A DNA stretch of 19,946 nucleotides from contig CASEPH010000249.1 in assembly GCA_949289625.1 (NCBI GenBank), positions 1 through 19,946 of the forward strand, given 5' to 3'. Origin of the DNA: an uncultured Clostridia bacterium. Its GTDB lineage: Bacteria; Bacillota_A; Clostridia; Oscillospirales; Oscillospiraceae. A program made the translations under genes and the position numbers. Shown piece by piece: positions 14,911-19,946 of the stretch (positions within the stretch are counted from its first letter, which is position 1; every line of letters begins with the position of its first letter). A model generated the notes under the pieces. The model was not told the DNA's origin. It did no database searches and was given only the letters and a program-made list of their open reading frames with translations.

Positions 14911-16314
14911 ATGGATGCTTTGAAAAACGCTTTTTATGATGTGATGTATTTTTATGACCTGTCGTTTACCCCCACCGGTGTGGAGGCGAATCTTGCCAAG
15001 TGGCGGGAGGCCAAAGCACCCTTGTTGGAACTGCTGCGCCGCCACCCAAACTGGAACGAGCAGGAACTGGCCATTGTATTCGATTTCTCTGAGGGGCGTG
15101 GGATCGACCACAACTGTGTGGACGAGAGCAAGTTTGAACTGACGCTGCTGGCACAGGATGCCGGCCTGACACCCGAAGAACTGGAGGATTTCACGGCTGC
15201 TCTGGATGCGGCCACAGCGGATTACGCTGTAGTGCCTGATCCGAGTCGTCTGCCGGTCATCAGGCAGCGAGGGCATATCAAATGTGCCGAGGGGCAGAAG
15301 GCCAGCCGCATCATCAATCGCCTTTGCGGCAAATTCAACCTCGACCAATATGAGGTGGACAAGCTGATGGGCGAGCATGGGGACAATCCCACTGTCCGGC
15401 GGGTCAAGCCGTATAATGCGGTGTTCGCCCGTCTGGCCGATTCCCTCAACCCAGTAGAGATCTCCAAGACCGGCATCCTCTCCATCCACCCCTGTGATTT
15501 CCTGGAGATGTCCAGCAAGCGGAACGCATGGCACTCCTGCCACTGCCTTGCCGACGGCGGGTATCGCGGCGGCTGCCAGTCCTATATGGGCGATGGCATC
15601 AGCATGATCTTCTACACCGTAGATGAGAACATCCGGAGCGACTTCCGGCTGGCCCCCCGCATTACGCGGCAGGTGTTCTGCTATAAGGGCGGTATGCTGC
15701 TTCAGTCCAGGCTCTATCCGGATAATAACGATGACACCCGGACACTGTACCGCAGTGTGGTCCAGCGGGCCATCTCCCTATGTGAGCGGACGCCGAATCT
15801 CTGGAAGACCAAGCGTGACCGAAAGGAGTTTGCGGATATTCTGGTGACCGCAGAGGGTTCCATGCACTACCCAGACTATGAATGTAGCAACTACGCCACC
15901 ATGTCCTATCTGCATGGGATGTCCTGTGATGGTGTGCTGGAGATCGGAAGCCCATCCCTGTGCCTCTGCTGCGGCCAGCCCTACAACTATCACAATAAGA
16001 CCAAATGCAATGCGTGTGAAAATGTGGTGGCCTGCAAAGACTGCGGGAAGGTCATCGCAAAGCATAACGCTGTTCGCTACGAAGGCGCTTACTACTGCAG
16101 TGACTGCATTCCCTGCTGCGACCACTGCCAAGCAATCGGACGAAGAGAGGCCTTGCGTCCGGCGGTATCTGCCGACGGTCGTATCGTTCATCTCTGTACC
16201 ACCTGCTACGAGGCGGCGGCACAAGGCTGTGGGCGGTGTTCAGCAAGCACGATCTGCGGTATTATCGGCGGCAATAAATTCTGTCCCCATTCCCAGTACA
16301 GGTTGGCGGCGTGA
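14911..16314 (+). CDS. Cys-rich protein with a PcfJ-reminiscent core, 467 aa
   Basis: No firm family is assigned. The N-terminal 180 residues are mostly helical. The core near 195-240 (HPCDFLEMSS, W207HSCHCLADGGYRGG, then SMIFYTVD) resembles the W-x-S-C ... G-x-Y-x-x-G ... hydrophobic-strand pattern of phage and plasmid proteins related in style to the PcfJ HHCVG core. The last 120 residues are very Cys-rich (CLCCGQ, CNAC, CKDCGK, CSDC, CCDHC, CTTC, CGRC), probably several zinc-binding modules, one LIM-like. ATG 14911 directly follows the previous stop; AAAGGA (14894-14899) lies 11 nt upstream. A nucleic-acid or protein-binding role is inferred. Confidence 0.6.
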   Translation: MDALKNAFYDVMYFYDLSFTPTGVEANLAKWREAKAPLLELLRRHPNWNEQELAIVFDFSEGRGIDHNCVDESKFELTLLAQDAGLTPEELEDFTAALDAATADYAVVPDPSRLPVIRQRGHIKCAEGQKASRIINRLCGKFNLDQYEVDKLMGEHGDNPTVRRVKPYNAVFARLADSLNPVEISKTGILSIHPCDFLEMSSKRNAWHSCHCLADGGYRGGCQSYMGDGISMIFYTVDENIRSDFRLAPRITRQVFCYKGGMLLQSRLYPDNNDDTRTLYRSVVQRAISLCERTPNLWKTKRDRKEFADILVTAEGSMHYPDYECSNYATMSYLHGMSCDGVLEIGSPSLCLCCGQPYNYHNKTKCNACENVVACKDCGKVIAKHNAVRYEGAYYCSDCIPCCDHCQAIGRREALRPAVSADGRIVHLCTTCYEAAAQGCGRCSASTICGIIGGNKFCPHSQYRLAA

Positions 16315-16331
16315 AAGGAAGGATGACTGAT

Positions 16332-17372
16332 ATGAGCAAACGATTTGAATTGCAGCAGACCCAGTTCCATGTTCTGGACTTTGAACAGATCTTCCGCTTG
16401 GAGCAGAGTGAGCTGAAAGCTGCGCTGACGGAGGAATTGAAAGCCTGCGGATACCGCCCCCAGAGCAAAAAGGGGGTTCTCTATGCTCCCGGCGAGGTGC
16501 CGGTGATGCTGGTGGCCCATATGGACACCGTACACCGGCAACCGGTGAACCGTATCTGCTATTCCACAGACGGCATGGTGATGATGTCCCCGGAGGGCAT
16601 CGGCGGCGATGACCGGGCGGGTATCTATATGATCCTGCGTATCATCCAGCAGGCCAAGTGTCATGTACTGTTCTGCGAGGACGAGGAAATCGGCGGTCAG
16701 GGCGCGAGAAAGTTTACTCAGCGGAGCATCCGACCGAACATTAACTACATCATCGAGATGGACCGGCGGGGCGCCAACGATGCTGTGTTCTATGGCTGCT
16801 GCAACCGGGAATTTACCGACTATATCTGCAGTTTTGGGTTTCAGGAGGCTATGGGCAGCTTCAGCGATATTTCCGTCATCGCCCCGTATCTGGAGGTGGC
16901 CGCCGTCAACATCAGCGCCGGTTACTATCAGGAACACCGGCTCAATGAGTATGTTCGGCTGGATCAGATGGAAAAGAATGCTGAACGCATTCTGGAGATC
17001 GTCCGGACGGATACGGAACGGTTTGATTATGTGGGGAGCAATTCCTTATATAACCGCTCCTTCGGCATGGAAGAAATGACCCTGTGGAATATGGGCAGGG
17101 ATGACCGGGGGGCGTGGAAGGAATTGATGCGCCTGCCCGAGACGGCCTGCCTGTCCATTGGCAGCCATGTCCTTTCCCAGCGGAACGGATACTATATCGA
17201 CAAAAACAGCTACGCATACCAGCATCTGCCGGAGCTGGACGTGGTGGTGGCACTCGATGGCACCGCCGCCTGCACCGAGACCGGCGACCCGATCCCTTTT
17301 GACCGGCGCAAGGCAACACGCCTGCGTGTCATGGATCTGGAGCAAGCACTGGACCTGCTGCGGGCAGGATAA
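16332..17372 (+). CDS. Zinc metallopeptidase of M20/M28/M42 type
   Basis: All ligands of a co-catalytic di-zinc aminopeptidase are present in order: H63-x-D65 (VAHMDTVH), D93 or D94 (GIGGDDRAG), E118-E119 (CEDEEIGGQG), D144 (EMDRRG) and H202 (YYQEHRLNEYV). The fold is that of M20/M28/M42 exopeptidases, which release amino acids from peptides in the cytosol; no signal peptide is seen. The C-terminal 110 residues are an added module of unknown role. ATG 16332 is chosen because AAGGA (16319-16323) lies 8 nt before it; GTG 16311 and ATG 16323 are alternatives. It is the last gene of the long block, before a strong terminator. A peptidase is unexpected here; the substrate is unknown. Confidence 0.85.
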   Translation: MSKRFELQQTQFHVLDFEQIFRLEQSELKAALTEELKACGYRPQSKKGVLYAPGEVPVMLVAHMDTVHRQPVNRICYSTDGMVMMSPEGIGGDDRAGIYMILRIIQQAKCHVLFCEDEEIGGQGARKFTQRSIRPNINYIIEMDRRGANDAVFYGCCNREFTDYICSFGFQEAMGSFSDISVIAPYLEVAAVNISAGYYQEHRLNEYVRLDQMEKNAERILEIVRTDTERFDYVGSNSLYNRSFGMEEMTLWNMGRDDRGAWKELMRLPETACLSIGSHVLSQRNGYYIDKNSYAYQHLPELDVVVALDGTAACTETGDPIPFDRRKATRLRVMDLEQALDLLRAG

Positions 17373-17387
17373 CCGATCAACATAGTG

Positions 17388-17427
17388 AAACCCGGTTCAT
17401 CCATTCAAGTGGATGGGCCGGGTTTTT
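17388..17427 (+). terminator. Intrinsic terminator ending the main block
   Basis: AAACCCGG (17388-17395) pairs with CCGGGTTT (17418-17425), and CATCCA (17398-17403) with TGGATG (17410-17415), loop TTCAAG. A run of five T (17423-17427) ends the structure. It lies 15 bases after the peptidase stop and separates the long operon from the partition genes. Confidence 0.85.
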
Positions 17428-17498
17428 GTCTCTGTACCAGCATTGTTCCCCTTGCCAGAGCATCGTGCCAGCGGTCCATATAAATTGGGGGGACATTG

Positions 17499-17528
17499 TT
17501 GAAACTATGCGTATTGTTTCCGTATAAG
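17499..17528 (+). promoter_or_regulatory. Promoter of the partition operon
   Basis: TTGAAA (17499-17504) and TATAAG (17523-17528) are separated by 18 nt. The predicted start near 17535 leaves a very short leader before ATG 17553. The -10 lies within the 11-bp-period repeats, so a bound ParR-like protein could repress its own operon, as known for R1 ParMRC. Confidence 0.55.
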
Positions 17529-17542
17529 AGAAGTATAAGGAG
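17510..17542 (+). repeat. Three 11-bp-period repeats, candidate parC
   Basis: CGTATTGTTTC (17510-17520), CGTATAAGAGA (17521-17531) and AGTATAAGGAG (17532-17542) share GTAT at exact 11-bp steps; the last two share GTATAAG. Eleven-base iterons are the known layout of the R1 parC centromere bound by ParR. Only three imperfect copies are visible and they overlap the -10 and ribosome site, so part of the match could be chance. Confidence 0.4.
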
Positions 17543-17552
17543 GCGTAAAGCT

Positions 17553-18467
17553 ATGTTAATTTCTATTGACCACGGGAACAAGCAAATTAAGACGATCCAC
17601 TGCAATCCCTTCACTTCCGGGCTGACGGAGAGCGATGTCCAGCCCTACGGCAGGGATGTACTGAAGTACAGGGAGAAATACTATCAGATCTCCGACCAGC
17701 GTATACCCTACCACCGGGACAAGACGGAGGATGACCGTTTCTTTATTCTGACCCTGTTCGCCATTGCCGGCGAGATCGAGGCCACCGGAAACTACACCAA
17801 CAGCATTATACGGGTGCAGCTTGCGGTAGGGCTGCCTCCCGCGCACTACGGGGCACAGCGCAAGGCGTTTCTACGCTATTTCTCTGAGCGCGGTGCAGTT
17901 GCCTTTGTCTGCCGGGGAAAGTCTTACTCCATTTACATTGAGGATGTGGCTTGCTTCCCCCAATCCTACGCAGCGGCGGTGACCATGCTGGACAAGCTCC
18001 AGAACATCCCCAGGGCGCTGGTACTGGACATTGGCGGATTTACGGCAGACTATCTGCAGATCAAAAAGGGCGAGGGCGACCTTTCTGCCTGTGACTCTCT
18101 GGAAAATGGTGTGATTCTGCTTTATAACAAGATCCGGTCGCGGGTCAGTTCCGAGCAGGATATTCTTCTGGACGAGACGGAGATTGATGCCATCCTGATG
18201 GGAAAAAACACCCATTTGGGGTCGGAAGTTGTTCAACTGGTGGAAAAGCAGGCACAGGAGTTTGTGGACGATCTGTTCAGTACCCTGCGGGAACGGCAGT
18301 TGGAGTTGAAATCCGGCCCGATAGTATTCGTGGGTGGCGGTGCCATTCTGCTACGGAAGCAAATCGAGGGTTCCGGGAAGGTCCCGCATCCCATCTTTGT
18401 AGAAGACATCTGTGCCAATGCCAAGGGATATGAGCTGCTGTACCGTTTCTCCCGCCCGGGCAGGTGA
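17553..18467 (+). CDS. Actin-like plasmid segregation protein (ParM family)
   Basis: This 304-residue protein has the actin-fold ATPase motifs of ParM/Alp proteins: phosphate-1 ISIDHGNKQIK (4-14, D6), phosphate-2 VLDIGGFTADY (157-167, D159) and the adenosine motif FVGGGAILL (about 258-266), then NAKGYELL near the end. ParM-type filaments push plasmid copies apart through an adaptor bound to a centromere. ATG 17553 has AAGGAGG (17537-17543, spacing 9). The frame is open further upstream, but that part overlaps the promoter. The gene is followed at GTGA by a ribbon-helix-helix gene, the usual ParR position, and preceded by 11-bp-period repeats. It strongly suggests an extrachromosomal stage. 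Confidence 0.92.
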   Translation: MLISIDHGNKQIKTIHCNPFTSGLTESDVQPYGRDVLKYREKYYQISDQRIPYHRDKTEDDRFFILTLFAIAGEIEATGNYTNSIIRVQLAVGLPPAHYGAQRKAFLRYFSERGAVAFVCRGKSYSIYIEDVACFPQSYAAAVTMLDKLQNIPRALVLDIGGFTADYLQIKKGEGDLSACDSLENGVILLYNKIRSRVSSEQDILLDETEIDAILMGKNTHLGSEVVQLVEKQAQEFVDDLFSTLRERQLELKSGPIVFVGGGAILLRKQIEGSGKVPHPIFVEDICANAKGYELLYRFSRPGR

Positions 18468-18472
18468 TCCTG

Positions 18473-18853
18473 ATGGCAGAGAAAAAGAACAAGGGCCGAT
18501 TTACCATTCAGTTCAATCCCTCCGATCCGCATCAGCTGAAGGTGGCAGAACTTTTGGAACAGCAGGGGCGGCACAAGGCGCAGTTCCTTACCAGCGTGGT
18601 ACTGCATTACATCCACTGCGAGGAAACGCCGGATATTACCCAATCCTTTCCTATCGACAGCGGAGAGCTGGAGAAACGGATCATGGAGATACTTGAACGG
18701 ATGCCGGCGCAATGCCACACAAAAGAGACCGGGGAAAGCTTTTCAGTGGATAAGGATTTTCCGCAAAAACCAGATTCGGAACTGAAAAGTATGTTTGGAC
18801 CGGAGGTGTCCTCAGCTATCGCAAATACATTGTCTGCCTTTTGCAGAGAATGA
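18473..18853 (+). CDS. ParR-like ribbon-helix-helix adaptor
   Basis: This 126-residue protein has an N-terminal beta strand GRFTIQFN (7-14) followed by two helices (DPHQLKVAELLEQQG and KAQFLTSVVLHYIH), the layout of a ribbon-helix-helix DNA-binding dimer. The remaining 75 residues are acidic and end in MFGPEVSSAIANTLSAFCRE, a plausible helix for contact with the ParM filament, as in ParR proteins. ATG 18473 has AGGTGA (18462-18467, spacing 5), which sits in the parM stop; GTG 18464 is an alternative overlapping that stop. Position directly after the actin-like gene is the main support. A strong terminator follows within two bases. Confidence 0.78.
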   Translation: MAEKKNKGRFTIQFNPSDPHQLKVAELLEQQGRHKAQFLTSVVLHYIHCEETPDITQSFPIDSGELEKRIMEILERMPAQCHTKETGESFSVDKDFPQKPDSELKSMFGPEVSSAIANTLSAFCRE

Positions 18854-18854
18854 G

Positions 18855-18905
18855 AAAGAGGCATGGCAGGCATTATTGCGTTGCCTGTCATGCCTCTTTT
18901 ATTTT
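18855..18905 (+). terminator. Strong intrinsic terminator, possibly bidirectional
   Basis: An 18-bp stem (18855-18872 with 18882-18899, one G-U, 9-nt loop) is followed by TTTT and ATTTT. On the opposite strand the stem is followed by CTTTCTC-like sequence, so it may also stop the convergent XRE gene that ends at 18929. Confidence 0.88.
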
Positions 18906-18928
18906 CATCTAAATGACCTGCGAGGGAA

Positions 18929-19186
18929 TCATTTTTCGAGCCTAAACTTGAGCAGCAGATACGGCTCCACTTCAAGGACGGTGGCTATCCTAAACAGCAG
19001 ATCCAGAGACAGGCCATGACTCATGCCGGGCGCTTCAACGGACGCGAGATGCTGGCGGCTAATATCAAGGATCTCTGCCAACTGTTCCTGGGAATATCCC
19101 TTTTTCTTGCGATAGTATCCGATAGCATAAGACAGGTTTTCCATGCGCTCGGAAAAGTCAAAATCCCATTCCAGAGTTATCACCAC
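18929..19186 (-). CDS. XRE-family helix-turn-helix regulator
   Basis: The minus-strand product of 85 residues contains a classic Cro/C1-type helix-turn-helix: YAIGYYRKKKGYSQEQLAEIL, then DISRQHLASVEAPG and LDLLFRIATVLEVEPYLLL (about residues 19-80). It is a small single-domain repressor. The likely start is GTG 19186 (a second GTG follows directly); the ribosome site TAAGG is too close, so ATG at about residue 15 is an alternative. It is divergent from the SLOG gene and shares a 125-base gap holding a perfect palindrome that overlaps that gene's promoter, so it probably regulates that gene and perhaps itself. Confidence 0.88.
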   Translation of the reverse strand: MVITLEWDFDFSERMENLSYAIGYYRKKKGYSQEQLAEILDISRQHLASVEAPGMSHGLSLDLLFRIATVLEVEPYLLLKFRLEK

Positions 19187-19242
19187 CTTACGGAATTAGT
19201 TTATCCGAAGGCAGCGCATACTAAAATTAACCCTAAAGCATT

Positions 19243-19265
19243 ATTGACGCTTATAAAGCGTCAAT
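19243..19265. promoter_or_regulatory. Perfect 10-bp inverted repeat, likely operator
   Basis: ATTGACGCTT (19243-19252) and AAGCGTCAAT (19256-19265) are exact reverse complements separated by ATA. The repeat covers the -35 and most of the spacer of the promoter at 19244-19272 and lies between divergent genes. The size fits a dimeric XRE repressor. Confidence 0.75.
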
Positions 19266-19272
19266 ATATAAT
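19244..19272 (+). promoter_or_regulatory. Promoter of the SLOG/DUF1273 gene
   Basis: TTGACG (19244-19249) is followed after 17 nt by a consensus TATAAT (19267-19272). The start is expected near 19279, giving a leader of about 33 nt. The palindrome covering the -35 implies repression when bound. Confidence 0.8.
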
Positions 19273-19311
19273 TAAAACACTATTTTGTTCGATGTTATGT
19301 GAGGTGTCAAT

Positions 19312-19866
19312 ATGACAAGGGGACTTGCCTGTGCCATCATCGGCCATAGACCGACACGCTTTCGCTTCAAATATGATGAAAACAACAACGGCTGCAAGCG
19401 GATCAAGAAACGCATCCGGGATCAGTTGATCCAGCTCTATGAGCAGGGCTTTCACCAGTTTTGGGTGGGCGGCGCTCTGGGGGTGGACATGTGGGCCGGG
19501 GAGATATTGCTGCGGCTGAAGGAACAGTCCGAGTATTGTGAGATACAGCTGAAGATCGCTCTGCCCTTTGAGGGCCACGACACAGACTGGGAAGATCGCA
19601 GCCGCAGCCGTATGTCTTTTCTGATCCGGCACAGTACGGAAACCATAGTAGTAGGCAATAAAGATATGCCCCCGGCGGTCAATTACCGGAGGCGCAATGA
19701 GTATATGATAGATCATGCAGACTGCTTACTGGCGGTCTATGACAACGACCGTTCTATCCGCAGCGGAACGGGCATGACCGTCAACTACGCCAGAAAAAAG
19801 GGACTGCCCATCACTCTGATCCACCCGGATAAGGCAACGATATCAAAAGAAAAACCTGAACGATGA
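19312..19866 (+). CDS. SLOG-superfamily protein, DUF1273/YpsA-like
   Basis: This 184-residue protein has the features of the DUF1273 branch of the SLOG (LOG/DprA-like Rossmann) superfamily. These are IIGHRPTRF at the start, WVGGALGVDMWAGEILL (about 51-67) as the phosphate-binding glycine loop, LKIALPFEGHD, then NYRRRNEYMIDHADCLLAVYD and GTGMTVNYARKKGLPI. Such domains are proposed to bind or process nucleotide-derived ligands; YpsA itself is linked to cell division and stress in Bacillus. Here it is under its own regulated promoter beside a repressor. ATG 19312 has GAGGTG (19301-19306, spacing 5). Length is normal. Its role on the element is unknown. Confidence 0.87.
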   Translation: MTRGLACAIIGHRPTRFRFKYDENNNGCKRIKKRIRDQLIQLYEQGFHQFWVGGALGVDMWAGEILLRLKEQSEYCEIQLKIALPFEGHDTDWEDRSRSRMSFLIRHSTETIVVGNKDMPPAVNYRRRNEYMIDHADCLLAVYDNDRSIRSGTGMTVNYARKKGLPITLIHPDKATISKEKPER

Positions 19867-19894
19867 AAACTACCCGCTGCGGATAGGGCAGGTT
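19851..19894 (+). other. Weak hairpin across the SLOG gene stop
   Basis: AAACCTG near 19852-19858 can pair with CAGGTTT near 19889-19895, enclosing a short CCC/GGG stem. The T-run is only three long, so this is a poor terminator at best. It straddles the stop codon. Confidence 0.3.
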
Positions 19895-19905
19895 TATGGA
19901 ATCCA

Positions 19906-19914
19906 TGTTATACT
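19906..19914 (+). promoter_or_regulatory. Possible extended -10 promoter near the right edge
   Basis: TG, one base, then TATACT form an extended -10. No recognisable -35 lies 16-18 nt upstream. It sits inside a 6-bp inverted repeat (ATCCAT at 19901-19906 and ATGGAT near 19922-19927). It could drive a gene beyond the window. Confidence 0.3.
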
Positions 19915-19946
19915 GAACTGAAATGGATACTCCACGAAATGAATTC

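Noticed and set aside
14554..15543. A 329-codon minus-strand frame opposite the Cys-rich protein
   Set aside because: No motif, and it overlaps several plus-strand genes linked by coupled starts.
17430..17498. Scattered CCAG and CATTGTT repeats upstream of parM
   Set aside because: Irregular spacing and short length; no consistent period like that at 17510-17542.
19941..19946. The window ends exactly at GAATTC (an EcoRI recognition sequence)
   Set aside because: It may reflect a cloned fragment end or chance; it carries no biological information here.
1..19946. CRISPR arrays, insertion sequences, tRNA genes, attachment sites
   Set aside because: No regularly spaced repeats, transposase or integrase motifs, cloverleaf with CCA-type ends, or long terminal repeats were found by reading both strands.

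Overview
The window looks like about 20 kb of a large mobile replicon (plasmid or integrative/phage-plasmid type) from a GC-rich Clostridia bacterium, most likely a gut Oscillospiraceae/Faecalibacterium-like host. This rests on AAAGGAG-type ribosome sites, GC-rich codon use, and a gene set (YqaJ nuclease, RecD2, zinc/TOPRIM primase-like protein, PcfK/PcfJ-like pair, NAD+ DNA ligase, ParM/ParR-like segregation pair) known to me from such elements. The host assignment is inference. No rRNA, tRNA, transposase, integrase, CRISPR array or conjugation channel gene was seen.

Layout. Positions 1-521 hold no sizeable gene but are rich in RNA structure. A three-way-junction-like fold lies at the left edge with a 20-codon ORF. 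It is followed by a good promoter (175-203) and a strongly structured 255-nt transcript candidate ending in a Y-shaped intrinsic terminator (464). From 522 to 17372 all genes are on the + strand in one tight block: small basic ORF, YqaJ-type exonuclease, RecD2 helicase, a candidate single-strand annealing protein, primase-like protein, small ORF, PcfK-like, PcfJ-like, two small ORFs, LigA, a 211-residue unknown, a Cys-rich small protein, a 97-residue unknown, a Cys-rich PcfJ-reminiscent protein, and a metallopeptidase of the M20/M28/M42 type. A clear terminator closes this block at 17388-17427. Most gaps inside it hold a stable hairpin just upstream of the next ribosome site, and two of these look like intrinsic terminators.

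Positions 17430-18905 form a separate partition operon: a promoter overlapping three 11-bp-period repeats (candidate parC), an actin-like ParM, a ribbon-helix-helix ParR-like adaptor, and a strong terminator. Positions 18929-19866 form a divergent pair: a minus-strand XRE-type repressor and a plus-strand SLOG/DUF1273 (YpsA-like) gene. The latter's promoter (TTGACG-N17-TATAAT) is overlapped by a perfect 10-bp inverted repeat. The last 80 bases hold only a weak hairpin and a possible extended -10.

How the genes may work together: the 17-kb block reads as a DNA replication/recombination toolkit (end resection, annealing, unwinding, priming, sealing) with PcfJ/PcfK-like accessory factors, followed by a segregation cassette that keeps the replicon in the cell. 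The structured leader ahead of a long operon with internal terminators raises the possibility of regulated attenuation or antitermination; this is a hypothesis.
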